64,000 nucleotides of DNA from Duganella sp. BJB476 (GCF_003416895.1 NZ_QVIO01000004.1:658709-722708), one strand, 5' to 3'. Counted from the stretch's first letter, positions 44,838-53,942 are shown. Notes: generated from the sequence alone by a model not told the origin. A program made the numbers and translations.

Positions 44838-46751
44838 TTACTTCAGCGTCACGCCCTGCAGGAAGAACGCCAGCTCGCGCGGATCCTGGCTGTTGGGGGC
44901 GTGCGGCGCCTCGTGCTTGAGCTCGATGCGCAGCTGGCCGTCGGCGCCGGCGCCGGCCGGCAGCGCCAGCGTGTTGGCCTGGTCCAGCTGGACCCAGCCG
45001 AGGTCGATGCCGTTGACGCGCACGCCGCTGCGGGTGTTGCCGTCGAAGTAGTGGCCCTGCAGCGACAGCTGGCGCACGCTCAGCTGCGCCGGCAGCGTGA
45101 TGGTGATGGTCGACTGCGCGCCGGTGCTCCAGACGCCGTTCCAGATGCCGCCGCCCGATTCGACGCCGCTCCAGCCGGCGCTGAGCTTGAGCGGGGTGCC
45201 CTGGCGCAGCTCGGTCAGGCCGTACTGGATCGGGCCGCCGTCGCTGCGGCAGTGCAGCGCGCCGTCGATGTAGCGCCAGTTGCGGTAGCTGTCGGTGATG
45301 CGGTTGCCGTCGGCCAGCGCCATGCCGGGGCCGCACAGGTGCGCCTCGATGCCGGGCTGGGCCTGGTTGTACAGCCACTTGATCGGCTGCCCCTCGCGCG
45401 GGTAGACGTAGATGTCGGCCGGGTTGATGTAGTCATCGTTCTGGCCGCTGCGTTCGGCGAAGATTTCCGGCTCCGGGTGGTAGTGGGCCGGCGCCAGCGC
45501 CAGCGCCAGCCGCGCCAGCGGGCTGAACTTGACGTACGAATAGGTGATCGCGTGCACCATGCACAGCAGCTGCAGCGCGAACAGCGCCTGCAGCGGGCGC
45601 AGCGGCCAGTGCGGCACCAGGCTGGCGCGCCACAGCAGCACGAACAGCAGCGGCATCGCCGACCAGAACACATAGCGCATCATGCCGGCCGCGCCGGAGT
45701 TCCAGTTCAGCACGGCCAGCGCCGGCACCGACAGCGCCAGCACGAACAGCGCGGCGGCGGCCAGCACCAGCGCGGCGCGGCGGCGCTCGGGCGCGCGCCA
45801 GGCCCACAGGCCCAGCGCCGCCAGCACCGCCGGCAGGCCGATCAGCATGCCCTGGTTGAGGTCGAAGAAGAAGGAGACCAGCCGCGTCAGGCTGATCAGG
45901 CCGGCGTCGGAGAATTTCTTGACGATGATGTTGGGCACATGGAACTGGTACAGATTCCACAGCGGCGGCAGCACCAGCAGGCCCAGCCCCAGCGCCAGGC
46001 CGAGCGCGGCGCGCGCGGTGATCTGGCGCCGCAGGTTGGCGCCCAGGCCGGCGCCGGCCTGGTACTCGATGGCCAGCTTGATCAGCGGCGCGAAGCCGAA
46101 GAAGAACAGGATGGTCGGATTTTGCAGCGCCGCCAGGCCGCCCAGCAGGCCGCCGCGCAGCGGCGCGCCGCTGGCGTAGTAAATCAGGCCGGCCAGCAGC
46201 GCGGCCGCGCTCAGGCATTCTGGGCTGGTCCAGGTCCAGTACAGCACGCCGCCGCAGGCCATGAACAGCAGCACGCCGGCGCCGGCCTTGCGGGCCGAGC
46301 CGAACAGCCGGAACAGCGCCAGGCCGAGGATGTAGACCATGCCCAGGTTGATCACCTGGAAGCTCTTGAGCGGCGGCAGGCCGCACCATTGCAGCAGCTT
46401 GAACGGCACCGCCGCCAGCAGCGGGTAGCCGAAGAAGTGCACCGCGTACACCTGCTCGCCGCGGCCGCGCTCGAACGCGGCATAGACCTCGTGCTTGCCG
46501 GCCAGCATGTCTTTCTCCAGTACTTCGTAGACGGCGGCCCGTTCCGGCGCCAGGCGCTTGAGGTCGGCGATATCGCTGAGGCGCACCTCCGGCGTGCCGT
46601 GGGTGGCGAAGGCCGAGGCCAGCAGCGTGTATTCGACAAAGTCGCCGTTGATGTTGGGACGCAGCGCCGTCAGCAGCGCCAGCAGCGCCAGCGCCAGCGC
46701 CAGCATGTAGCGGCGCGCTTCGTGGCCGGCCAGCTTGTAGGGGGAAATCAT
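44838..46751 (-). CDS. GT-C-like multi-spanning membrane protein, paralogue of the downstream gene
   Basis: A 637-residue protein with the same plan as its neighbour: helix 1, NGDFVEYTLLASAFATHG acidic loop, many helices, the shared FFFDLNQGMLIGLPAV and LNWNSGAAGMMRYVFW segments, and the C-terminal HYFDGNTRSGVRVNGIDLGWV plus HEAPHAPNSQDPRELAFFLQGV. The two are clearly products of a tandem duplication. The ATG at 46751 has GGAG eight bases upstream; a start at 46799 is less likely. Glycosyl transfer from a lipid-linked sugar is inferred. Confidence 0.75.
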   Translation of the reverse strand: MISPYKLAGHEARRYMLALALALLALLTALRPNINGDFVEYTLLASAFATHGTPEVRLSDIADLKRLAPERAAVYEVLEKDMLAGKHEVYAAFERGRGEQVYAVHFFGYPLLAAVPFKLLQWCGLPPLKSFQVINLGMVYILGLALFRLFGSARKAGAGVLLFMACGGVLYWTWTSPECLSAAALLAGLIYYASGAPLRGGLLGGLAALQNPTILFFFGFAPLIKLAIEYQAGAGLGANLRRQITARAALGLALGLGLLVLPPLWNLYQFHVPNIIVKKFSDAGLISLTRLVSFFFDLNQGMLIGLPAVLAALGLWAWRAPERRRAALVLAAAALFVLALSVPALAVLNWNSGAAGMMRYVFWSAMPLLFVLLWRASLVPHWPLRPLQALFALQLLCMVHAITYSYVKFSPLARLALALAPAHYHPEPEIFAERSGQNDDYINPADIYVYPREGQPIKWLYNQAQPGIEAHLCGPGMALADGNRITDSYRNWRYIDGALHCRSDGGPIQYGLTELRQGTPLKLSAGWSGVESGGGIWNGVWSTGAQSTITITLPAQLSVRQLSLQGHYFDGNTRSGVRVNGIDLGWVQLDQANTLALPAGAGADGQLRIELKHEAPHAPNSQDPRELAFFLQGVTLK

Positions 46752-46853
46752 CGACGGGGCTCCAGTTATCCGTGCGGAAAAAACGGGAGTATATTGCAAG
46801 ATCGATATCGCCGCCAGCCTTGCCGGCGGGCGCGCTGCGCTGCGGGGTAGGAA

Positions 46854-46994
46854 ATGCTTGTCATTTCATATAAAATTTGCTCCTTTCCGCCCAGTCTGCT
46901 GTACCGCGACGCCAACCACCTGAGCCATGAGGGCAAGTTGTACATCGGTGCCCGCTGTGCCCAGGAACAAGCCGAACTCAATAAAAGGCCGTGA
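46854..46994 (+). pseudogene. 3' remnant of an OafA-like acyltransferase (SGNH-domain tail)
   Basis: An open frame of 46 codons (ATG at 46854, stop TGA at 46992-46994) encodes SLLYRDANHLSHEGKLYIG. The segment YRDANHLS is the DxxH catalytic block at the end of SGNH domains in OafA/YrhL-type O-acetyltransferases (typically YxDxNHLS). Nothing upstream continues it: an in-frame TAG lies six bases before the ATG. It ends one base before the start of the next gene, so I read it as the fossil of a deleted gene. Confidence 0.65.
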
Positions 46995-46995
46995 T

Positions 46996-49059
46996 ATGAC
47001 CCAACTTTCCCGCGCTCCGCGGCTGACGGCGCTGGCGCAGCGCCACGGCTTGACCGCCGCCGTGCTGCTTATTTTCATCTACCTGGTGCTGCGCAGCACC
47101 GGCCTGTACCCGCTGGTGTTCGCCGACGAATGGGCCTACAGCAGCGCCGCCCGGCTGCTGCCGGCGGCGCAGGCGATCGTGCCGTCGTGGCTGTACCTGT
47201 GGCTGTTCGGCCTGACCAGCGCCTGCGGCAACGGCTTCCTCGACTGCGCCCGCATCGTCAACGCGCTGCTGTTCGTGGCCTCGGCGCCGTTCCTGTACCG
47301 GCTGGCGCGCCAGGTGGCCAGCGAGCGCGTGGCCGCCGTGGTCACGGTGCTCAGCCTGCTGGCCCCGGTCAATTCCTACACCGCCTACTTCATGCCCGAG
47401 GCGATGTACTTCTTCGGCTTCAGCGTGCTGTCGTGGGTGGTGCTGGGCTACCGCCAGCTGCCGCCGCTGCGCTACGGCCTGCTGGCCGGCGCGGTGCTGG
47501 GCGCGCTGTCGACCGTCAAGGTGCACGGCGTGTTCCTGCTGCCGCCGTTGCTGGCCTATATGCTGTTCCTGAGCTGGAGCGGCGGCCGCGGCTGGCCGCT
47601 GCGCTGGCTGAAGATGGCGCTGGCGGCGCTGGCCGCGGTGTGGGCCGTCAAGGCCGGCCTCGGTTACCTGGCGGCCGGCAAGGCCGGCCTGTCGCTGTTC
47701 GGCAGCTTCTACGGCGACCACGCCAGCAACAGCGGCCGCTCGCCGCTGCACCTGCTGGCGCCGGCGTTGACCAGCCTGCGCGGCCACGCGATGGCGCTGC
47801 TGCTGCTGCTGGCGCTGCCGCTGGCCGGCCTGCTGCTGGCGCTGCTGAGCGGCGCGGCCCGCCGCAGCGCGCCGGCGCCGCTGCGCCATCTGCAGGTGTA
47901 CGGCGGCCTGATGCTCGGCGGCGTGCTGGGCGTGACGGTGCTGTACACCGCCACCCTGGTCGAGGTCGGCCCGGACGAGCTGTACCGGCTGCACCAGCGC
48001 TACTATGACTTCGTCTTCCCGCTGCTGGTGATGATGGCCGCGCCGCTGGCCGCCGGACCGGTGCAGGGCGGCCGCCGCGCCGGCCTGGCCGCCGCGCTGC
48101 TGCTGGCGGCCGGGCTGGTGGTGGCGGCGCTGACGCTGCTGCCGACCTTCAAGCCGGGGCTGGTGGACGGCCCGGAAATCCAGATCCTGGCGATTTCCAA
48201 GCGCTCGCTGCAGATCGTCGCCGCGCTGCAGATCGCGCTGCTGCTGGTGTGGCTGCGCAACCGCGGCCTGGCGGCGCGGCTGTACCTGTACGCGCTGCTG
48301 CCGCTGATCACGCTCAGCGGCGACATCGGCGTGCGCCGCGTGCTGACGCGCGCCCACATCGCCGACACCTACGACAGCGCCGCGCTGACCGCGCGCACCC
48401 TGCTCACGCCCGAGCAGCGCAGCCGGGTGATCGTGTTCGGCGAGGGCAGCGGCCTGCTGCGCGCGATGTTCCACCTGGACCGCGCCGACGCGCTGTATGT
48501 CGACCTGCCGCCGGGCATGCCGGTGAGCGCGGCCGACGTGCCGCCCAACCATGAATGGCTGCTGGTGGTGGGCCGCCACCCGCTCGACCCGGAGATCAAG
48601 CCGCAGGTGCAGGGCACCGGCTTCGTGCTGGCGCGCCACGGCGTGGCGCACACGGTGGTGGCCAATGTCGACATGACGCAGCCGCTGGCGGGCGGCGTGC
48701 TGGCCAGCGTCGACGGGCTGGCGCCGCCGGAGCCGTGGGGTTCCTGGTCGGTGGGCAAGGAAGTGAAGATGACGTTCGCGGCGCCGCTGCCGGCCAAGCT
48801 CAGCCTGCTGATCCGGGCCAGCGCCTTCGGCCCCAACGTCAACGCCGATGTCGCGGTCGAGGTCGGCGGCCAGCGCCAGGTGGTCCGCCTGACCGGCGCG
48901 CCGCAGGACCGCGTGCTGCAGTTCGACACCGACGGCCGGCAAAGCGGGCTGACCATTGTGGTGCCGCAGCCGGCCTCGCCGAAGTCGCTCGGCCAGGGCA
49001 ACGACGTGCGCACGCTGGGGATCGCGCTGAGCCGCTTCGAGATCGGCCGCAGCGAATAA
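46996..49059 (+). CDS. GT-C-like multi-spanning membrane protein with beta-sandwich tail
   Basis: A 687-residue protein with about 11-13 helices. The first loop has FADEWAYSSAARLL, the DE motif of GT-C enzymes (ArnT/PMT type). The C-terminal 120 residues form a beta-sandwich ending in SPKSLGQGNDVRTLGIALSRFEIG, a tail seen in membrane glycosyltransferases. It lies on the strand opposite to the rest of the locus. The ATG at 46996 is chosen because AAAGG lies about five bases upstream and it follows the remnant stop at 46994. Confidence 0.78.
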   Translation: MTQLSRAPRLTALAQRHGLTAAVLLIFIYLVLRSTGLYPLVFADEWAYSSAARLLPAAQAIVPSWLYLWLFGLTSACGNGFLDCARIVNALLFVASAPFLYRLARQVASERVAAVVTVLSLLAPVNSYTAYFMPEAMYFFGFSVLSWVVLGYRQLPPLRYGLLAGAVLGALSTVKVHGVFLLPPLLAYMLFLSWSGGRGWPLRWLKMALAALAAVWAVKAGLGYLAAGKAGLSLFGSFYGDHASNSGRSPLHLLAPALTSLRGHAMALLLLLALPLAGLLLALLSGAARRSAPAPLRHLQVYGGLMLGGVLGVTVLYTATLVEVGPDELYRLHQRYYDFVFPLLVMMAAPLAAGPVQGGRRAGLAAALLLAAGLVVAALTLLPTFKPGLVDGPEIQILAISKRSLQIVAALQIALLLVWLRNRGLAARLYLYALLPLITLSGDIGVRRVLTRAHIADTYDSAALTARTLLTPEQRSRVIVFGEGSGLLRAMFHLDRADALYVDLPPGMPVSAADVPPNHEWLLVVGRHPLDPEIKPQVQGTGFVLARHGVAHTVVANVDMTQPLAGGVLASVDGLAPPEPWGSWSVGKEVKMTFAAPLPAKLSLLIRASAFGPNVNADVAVEVGGQRQVVRLTGAPQDRVLQFDTDGRQSGLTIVVPQPASPKSLGQGNDVRTLGIALSRFEIGRSE

Positions 49060-49071
49060 AGGAAGAGCGGG

Positions 49072-49413
49072 CTAGCGCGCCAGCAGGAAGGCGCCGCCGG
49101 CCAGCAGCAGCATGCCGGCCGCCTTGGCCGGCGTGATCTGCTCGCCCAGCGCCAGCGCGCCGATGGCGGCCACCAGCACCATGGTGATGGCGGTCATGAC
49201 CGGATAGGCGATGCTGATCTGCAGCTTCTGCAGCGCCAGCGAATACGCCACAAAGCCCAGCACATAACTGCCGCAGGCGCTGCCCAGCCAGAACAGGCGC
49301 AGCACATTCCAGTCCGGCCCGTGGTGGGTCGAGACCTTGATCAAATAAGTGGCCAGCGCGCTGAACAGCGAAGCGGCGGCGCACCAGGCGTAGCCGAGCA
49401 GGACGGGATTCAT
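49072..49413 (-). CDS. SMR/EamA-type small membrane transporter (ArnE/F-like)
   Basis: A 113-residue protein with four predicted helices, the size of small multidrug resistance proteins and of ArnE/ArnF. The segment ISIAYPVMTAITMVLVAAIGALALGEQIT matches the SMR-type AYxxxxxxxxxxxxxxGxxxxGE region. Given the surroundings it may flip a polyprenyl-phosphate-linked sugar rather than export drugs. It is the last gene of the minus-strand polysaccharide unit, 12 bases after the HAD-UbiA gene. Confidence 0.72.
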   Translation of the reverse strand: MNPVLLGYAWCAAASLFSALATYLIKVSTHHGPDWNVLRLFWLGSACGSYVLGFVAYSLALQKLQISIAYPVMTAITMVLVAAIGALALGEQITPAKAAGMLLLAGGAFLLAR

Positions 49414-49425
49414 GGGGTTCCGATC

Positions 49426-50886
49426 TTAAAAGCGCGTGGCGGTCACCGCCAGCAGCAGGCACAGCGCGATGACCAGCAGGCTGGCCTTGTCCTTGCTGAC
49501 GTACAGCACCGGGTCTTCATTGACTTCGCCGCGGAAGGCCAGCACCCACAACCGTCCCATCCAGAACACCAGCAGCGGCACGATGCCCAGCAGCAGCTCG
49601 GGCACGCGGTACATCTGCAGCACCGTGGTCGAATTAAAGTACAGCATGAAGATCAGGATCGACAGGAAGCCGCTGCCGACGCCCATGATGGCGATCGGCG
49701 CCTTGTCGGCGGTGGTGTAGCCGCGGCCGCTGGTCTTGTCCTTGCCCTGGCGGGTCAGGTTGTACAGCTCGCTGTAGCGCTTGAGCAACGCCAGGCTGAG
49801 GAAGATGAAGAAGGAGAACGCCAGCAGCCAGAACGACGGCGCGATCAGGGTGGCGGCGGCGCCGCCCAGGATGCGCAGCGTGTACAGCAGCGCCAGCGTG
49901 ACGATGTCGACCATCAGCATGCGCTTGAGCTGGAAGGAATAGGCCAGCGTCGAGATGAAGTAGATCACCACCACCGCCAGCAGCAGCGGGTCGTACAGCG
50001 CGCACAGGCCCAGCGCGGCCAGCGCCAGCAGCGGGCTGGCGACCATGGCCAGCGGCAGCGGCAGCGAGCCGGCCGCGATCGGCCGGCGGCACTTGGTCGG
50101 GTGCAGGCGGTCGTCGTGGGCGTCGAGCGCGTCGTTGAGCAGGTAGGCGCTGGAGGCGCACAGCGAAAACGCCAGGAAGGCCAGCAGCGATTCGGTCAGG
50201 GTGGTCACGCCCAGCGCGTGGCCGGCCAGCATCGGCACGAACACCAGCATGTTCTTGAGCCACTGGCGCGGCCGCATCGCCTTCAGCAGCGCCTTGAGCG
50301 GCGCCACGCGGCGGCTGCCCAGGTGCTCGGTGCGGCGGCCGTCGGCCAGCCGGAACGGGCGGCGCGTGACGGCGTAGGCGTGGCGCGCGTGCTGCCACAC
50401 GGCCAGGTCGGCGCGCGAATTGCCGACGTAGTCGTAGCCGCCGGCGCCGTACAGCTTGATCAGCGCGTCGGCCTTGTTGGAGGAGGTCAGGTTGACGCCG
50501 TCGGCCGAGGCCAGCACGTGGTCGAACACGCCCAGGTGGTCGGCGATGCGGCGCGCGAAGCGCTGGTCGGCGCCGGTGGCCAGCACCACGTGGCGGCCGT
50601 GCGCGCGCTGGCGCGCCAGCTCGTGCAGCAGCACCTGGTCGTACGGCAGCGTGGCCGGCTCCAGCGTGACCAGGCCGGCCAGCTTGTCCTTGAAGCCGGC
50701 CTTGCCCAGCAACAGCCAGAACGGCAGGCGCCAGGCTTGCCAGATGCTGGTCTTGAGGAACAGCAGCAGCGCTTCCCACAACATGTCGGAATAGCTGAGG
50801 GTGCCGTCCAGGTCGACCACCAGCGGCGGTTGCTGTTGCAGGTCGGCGCCGCTGGCGTACAGCTGGTCGGGAGTCGATAAGGTCAT
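49426..50886 (-). CDS. HAD hydrolase-UbiA prenyltransferase fusion
   Basis: A 486-residue protein. Residues 20-190 are a HAD phosphatase domain with VVDLDGTLSYSD (nucleophile aspartate) near 23 and a DYVGNSRAD acidic motif near 150. Residues about 210-486 are a UbiA-type domain with eight or more helices, the prenyl-diphosphate-binding NDALDAHDD near 255 and a second aspartate motif near 300. The UbiA class that makes decaprenyl-phosphoribose uses this layout. A phosphatase next to it would suit removal of the 5-phosphate. The reaction is inferred, not seen. Confidence 0.78.
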   Translation of the reverse strand: MTLSTPDQLYASGADLQQQPPLVVDLDGTLSYSDMLWEALLLFLKTSIWQAWRLPFWLLLGKAGFKDKLAGLVTLEPATLPYDQVLLHELARQRAHGRHVVLATGADQRFARRIADHLGVFDHVLASADGVNLTSSNKADALIKLYGAGGYDYVGNSRADLAVWQHARHAYAVTRRPFRLADGRRTEHLGSRRVAPLKALLKAMRPRQWLKNMLVFVPMLAGHALGVTTLTESLLAFLAFSLCASSAYLLNDALDAHDDRLHPTKCRRPIAAGSLPLPLAMVASPLLALAALGLCALYDPLLLAVVVIYFISTLAYSFQLKRMLMVDIVTLALLYTLRILGGAAATLIAPSFWLLAFSFFIFLSLALLKRYSELYNLTRQGKDKTSGRGYTTADKAPIAIMGVGSGFLSILIFMLYFNSTTVLQMYRVPELLLGIVPLLVFWMGRLWVLAFRGEVNEDPVLYVSKDKASLLVIALCLLLAVTATRF

Positions 50887-50908
50887 AAGGTGTCGTCGTT
50901 AAAAATGA

Positions 50909-51685
50909 TCAGGAAGCGGCGCGGCGCGCCAGCCAGGCCGCCATGTCGCGCTGCAGGGCGTCCCAGGTGTAGAAGCGCCGGTGTTCGTAGTACAGCGGGC
51001 CGGCGTGCGGCCGCTCGGCCAGGCGCGCCGGATCGACCGGCTGCAGCTGCTGGCAGCCGTGGCGCAGATAGTGCCACAGCACGAAAGGAAACAGGCCCAG
51101 CCAGGTTTTCCACTGGCTCGGGTAGCGCCCCAGCCGCGCCAGGTGGCGCAGCCGCGCGCGCCAGGCGATGGGCGTGCGCTCGACCGCGCCGTTGGCCGGC
51201 AGCGGCGTCAGCACGTTGAACCACGGCGCGCGGCGCCGCCAGGCGTTGTACAGCGCATACTGGCGCAGCCGCCCGCCCAGGCCGAGCGCGGCGGTCAGCT
51301 GCACCGCCAGGAAATGCAGGGCGTCGTGGTCGTGGTGGCCGCCTTCCCAGGCGGTCACGCACACCAGCTCGACCTGCGGGTAGCCGGCCAGCCATTGCGC
51401 CAGCCAGGCGCCGGCGGCGTCCAGGTGCTGCGGCAGCTGGCCGTCGGTGATCGCCAGCTGGTCGCCGGCAAACGCGATGTCGTGCGCCGCCACGCCCATC
51501 GCGCCCAGCACCGCCAGCGATTCGGCGTTGCGGCGCGGGCCGCTGCCGTGGGCGCCGGCGGTCAGGTAGGCGCAGGCCACCCGGCGCCCCTGGCGCAGGC
51601 TGTCCTCGATGACCTGGAACACGCCGTACTCGTCGTCCTGGTGGGCGAACAGGAACAGCGCGGCCGGGGTGGCGTCAGTAGGCAT
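50909..51685 (-). CDS. PIG-L family deacetylase
   Basis: A 258-residue protein with the zinc motif AHQDDE (residues 14-19) and the second metal/catalytic block EGGHHDHDAL near 115. PIG-L (LmbE) enzymes remove N-acetyl groups from sugars such as GlcNAc. The sequence is cytoplasmic, without signal peptide, so it should act on a nucleotide- or lipid-linked sugar before export. The start overlaps the end of the GNAT gene by 11 bases. Confidence 0.87.
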   Translation of the reverse strand: MPTDATPAALFLFAHQDDEYGVFQVIEDSLRQGRRVACAYLTAGAHGSGPRRNAESLAVLGAMGVAAHDIAFAGDQLAITDGQLPQHLDAAGAWLAQWLAGYPQVELVCVTAWEGGHHDHDALHFLAVQLTAALGLGGRLRQYALYNAWRRRAPWFNVLTPLPANGAVERTPIAWRARLRHLARLGRYPSQWKTWLGLFPFVLWHYLRHGCQQLQPVDPARLAERPHAGPLYYEHRRFYTWDALQRDMAAWLARRAAS

Positions 51686-52583
51686 CGAAATCCAGGAAGC
51701 TGAAGCGGATCGCCGCCGGGTCGAGCGCCGCCACGCGGCCCGACAGCGAGCGGTAGATCAGGTTCAGCGGCGACGGCCGCAGCCGCGCCGGGATGGTCGG
51801 GTAGCCGGTGAAGCGGCGTTCGCTGTCCGGCACCAGGCCCAGGTACAGCCGCGCCGGCGCCCAGCCGCCGGCCGCGCTGGCGCCGGCCACGCCGGCCAAT
51901 GCCGGGTCGGCCGGCAGCGCCAGCTCGCCGTAGGCGCGCGCCAGGCCCAGCGCGGCGGCGTCGAATTGCCACAGCGCGCCGGCGCGGCGCATGCGCACCG
52001 GGTTGTCGGGATTGGCGCAGCGCCAGGCCAGCGCGGCGGCGCTGCGCACCCGCTCGAAGCTGACCGGCGCGCCCTGGCCGTGGGCGCGGGTGCCGACCCC
52101 GCCGAGGCCGACGCGCGCCTCCAGCGGCCGCACCAGCTGGAAGCCGAGCTTGCGGATGAAGCCCGGCGTGCTGTTGGCGTTGGCCACGCCGTACACCGCG
52201 TCGTAGCCTTGCTCGCGCGCGCTGTCGTAGGTCAGCGCGGCCAGCCTGGTGAACAGGCCCTTGCCCTGGTAGTCCGGATGGGTGGCGGTGTTGAGCGAGA
52301 GCAGCACCCGCGCCGGCTGGCCGCCGAGCAGCGCCTGGCCGGGCACGCACACATAGTGCGCCGCCAGCCGTTCGCCGTCCCAGGCGTCGTAGCCGGCCAC
52401 CGGGCCGTCCGGATTGTCGACGTACAGCCAGCGCAGGTAGGCCGGCGTGAACTTGGCGCTGCCGGGGAAGCAGGCGGCAAACAGCGCGCCGTAGTGCCGC
52501 AGCGCGTCGGCGTCGGCGCGCACCGGGGCGTAGGTCAGCGCCGGCGTCGGCGCGGAGGAGGAAGGCGTGTGCTCTGTGCTCAT
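51675..52583 (-). CDS. GNAT-family N-acetyltransferase
   Basis: A 302-residue protein. The N-terminal part is GNAT-like, with LLSLNTATHPDYQGKGLFTRLAAL near 90 carrying the acetyl-CoA-binding QGKG. The C-terminal part lacks motifs I know, but a long two-domain GNAT in a polysaccharide cluster is common for acylation of an amino sugar. Paired with the neighbouring PIG-L deacetylase it suggests N-deacetylation followed by a new N-acylation. It overlaps both neighbours (ATGA with gtrA-like, 11 bases with PIG-L). Confidence 0.75.
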   Translation of the reverse strand: MSTEHTPSSSAPTPALTYAPVRADADALRHYGALFAACFPGSAKFTPAYLRWLYVDNPDGPVAGYDAWDGERLAAHYVCVPGQALLGGQPARVLLSLNTATHPDYQGKGLFTRLAALTYDSAREQGYDAVYGVANANSTPGFIRKLGFQLVRPLEARVGLGGVGTRAHGQGAPVSFERVRSAAALAWRCANPDNPVRMRRAGALWQFDAAALGLARAYGELALPADPALAGVAGASAAGGWAPARLYLGLVPDSERRFTGYPTIPARLRPSPLNLIYRSLSGRVAALDPAAIRFSFLDFDAY

Positions 52584-52957
52584 TTGAATACCCAGAATTT
52601 ACTCAGCAGGAAACCGTTGGCGGCCACCACCGGCAGCGAGGCCAGCTTGCCGGCCAGCGGCATGCCCAGCAAGGTCTGCGCCAGCCACACCAGCAGCAAG
52701 GTGATGCCGTAGTTGAGCGCCACCACGCACAGGTAGCGCGGCAGGCTGTGGCGCTGCGTCAGGCGCGCGAAGGTGACGCGCGCGTGGAACGCGTAGTTGA
52801 CCATCAGCCCGGCCACGAAGCCGGCGCTGGCGGCCGCCAGCGGCGCGGCGCCGGCGCCCAGCAGCAGCTGCATCAGGCCGATGTCGACCAGCGCCGACAG
52901 CACGCCGCCGGCCACGAACACCAGGAACTGGCGCTGCAGGAACAGGCGCTCAGGCAT
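52580..52957 (-). CDS. GtrA-family membrane protein
   Basis: A 125-residue protein with four hydrophobic helices, the size of GtrA. It has FLVFVAGGVLSALVDIGLMQLLL at the start, NYAFHARVTFA in the middle and a terminal FLLSKFWVFK, the family tail. GtrA proteins are thought to flip bactoprenol-phosphate sugars. The partner GtrB-like gene lies immediately upstream with an eight-base overlap. No gtrC is adjacent, but three GT-C-like proteins in the locus could take that role. Confidence 0.87.
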   Translation of the reverse strand: MPERLFLQRQFLVFVAGGVLSALVDIGLMQLLLGAGAAPLAAASAGFVAGLMVNYAFHARVTFARLTQRHSLPRYLCVVALNYGITLLLVWLAQTLLGMPLAGKLASLPVVAANGFLLSKFWVFK

Positions 52958-53942
52958 GCGGCGCCTTCAGCGCGGCGCGCAGGTGCACCGGACGGCGCGG
53001 CACGGCGGCGATGTCGTAGGCCAGGAAGGCCAGGATCAGCTGCATGCCCATCAGCACCGGCAGCGCCGACAGCATGACGGTGCCGGGCGGGGTGGCGATG
53101 CCGGCGCGCGCCGAATCGATCCAGTGGCTGATGCCGTACACCGAGCCGCCCACCAGCATCACCAGCCCCAGCGGCAGCTCGATCGACGCCAGCGACATAT
53201 TGCGCAGGTAGTAGTTGTAGAACAGCCGCTTGCCGAAATTGCGCGCATGCTTGAGCAGGAATTCGGTGACGATCTTGGAGATCTTCAGGTTGCTGACCTC
53301 GTCGCCGTAGCTGGCGTCCATCGGCACGTCGGCCACCACCGCGTGGATGGTGTTGAGGCGGAACAGCATGTCGGTCTCGAAGAAGTAGCGGCGGCTGACC
53401 TTGGCGAACGGGATGTGGCGCGCGGCGTTGGCGTGGATCGCGGTGAAGCCGTTGGTGGGGTCGAACAAGTCCCAGTAGCCGGACGACAGCTTGGTCATCA
53501 GCGACAGCACGGCGTTGCCGAACAGGCGCATGGCCGGCATCTGGCGGATCTGTTCCAGGTCGAAGAAGCGGTTGCCCTTGGTGTAGTCGGCCTCGCCGTT
53601 GGCGATCGGCGCGACGAAGGCCGGGATCAGGCGCGCATCCATCTGGCCGTCGCCGTCGACCTTGACCAGGATCTGCATGCCGTCGGCGATCGCGGCCTGG
53701 TAGCCGGTCATGACGGCGCCGCCGACGCCCTGGTTCTCGGCGTGCTGCAGCACCACCACGCGCGGGTCGCGGCAGTGCGCCTTGACGTGCTCGCCGGAAC
53801 GGTCGGGGCAGCAGTCGTCGACCACGTAGATGCGGCCCACTTCGGGGCCGATGCCGGCGATCACGCCGAGGATGTGGCGCGTGACTTTGTAGCTGGGGAT
53901 GATGACGGCGATCGCCGGGGCGGCGGTGACAAGCTCGCTCAT
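52950..53942 (-). CDS. GT2 polyprenyl-phosphate glycosyltransferase (GtrB/DPM1-like)
   Basis: A 330-residue protein. The GT2 domain is at about 10-240: AVIIPSYKVT near 12, VVDDCCPDRSGEH near 40, VKVDGDGQMDARLI near 90 (DxD), and NPTNGF-like DPTNGFTAIHA near 170. Two transmembrane helices follow at about 258-310, as in GtrB. It would transfer a sugar from a nucleotide donor to polyprenyl phosphate. The ATG at 53942 overlaps the stop of the upstream gene (ATGA). A longer open frame to 54728 is only a shadow of that gene. Confidence 0.85.
   Translation of the reverse strand: MSELVTAAPAIAVIIPSYKVTRHILGVIAGIGPEVGRIYVVDDCCPDRSGEHVKAHCRDPRVVVLQHAENQGVGGAVMTGYQAAIADGMQILVKVDGDGQMDARLIPAFVAPIANGEADYTKGNRFFDLEQIRQMPAMRLFGNAVLSLMTKLSSGYWDLFDPTNGFTAIHANAARHIPFAKVSRRYFFETDMLFRLNTIHAVVADVPMDASYGDEVSNLKISKIVTEFLLKHARNFGKRLFYNYYLRNMSLASIELPLGLVMLVGGSVYGISHWIDSARAGIATPPGTVMLSALPVLMGMQLILAFLAYDIAAVPRRPVHLRAALKAPHA

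Noticed and set aside
46866..47078. 70-codon minus-strand frame near 46.9 kb
   Set aside because: It crosses the start of the plus-strand membrane protein and the SGNH remnant and shows no coding features.
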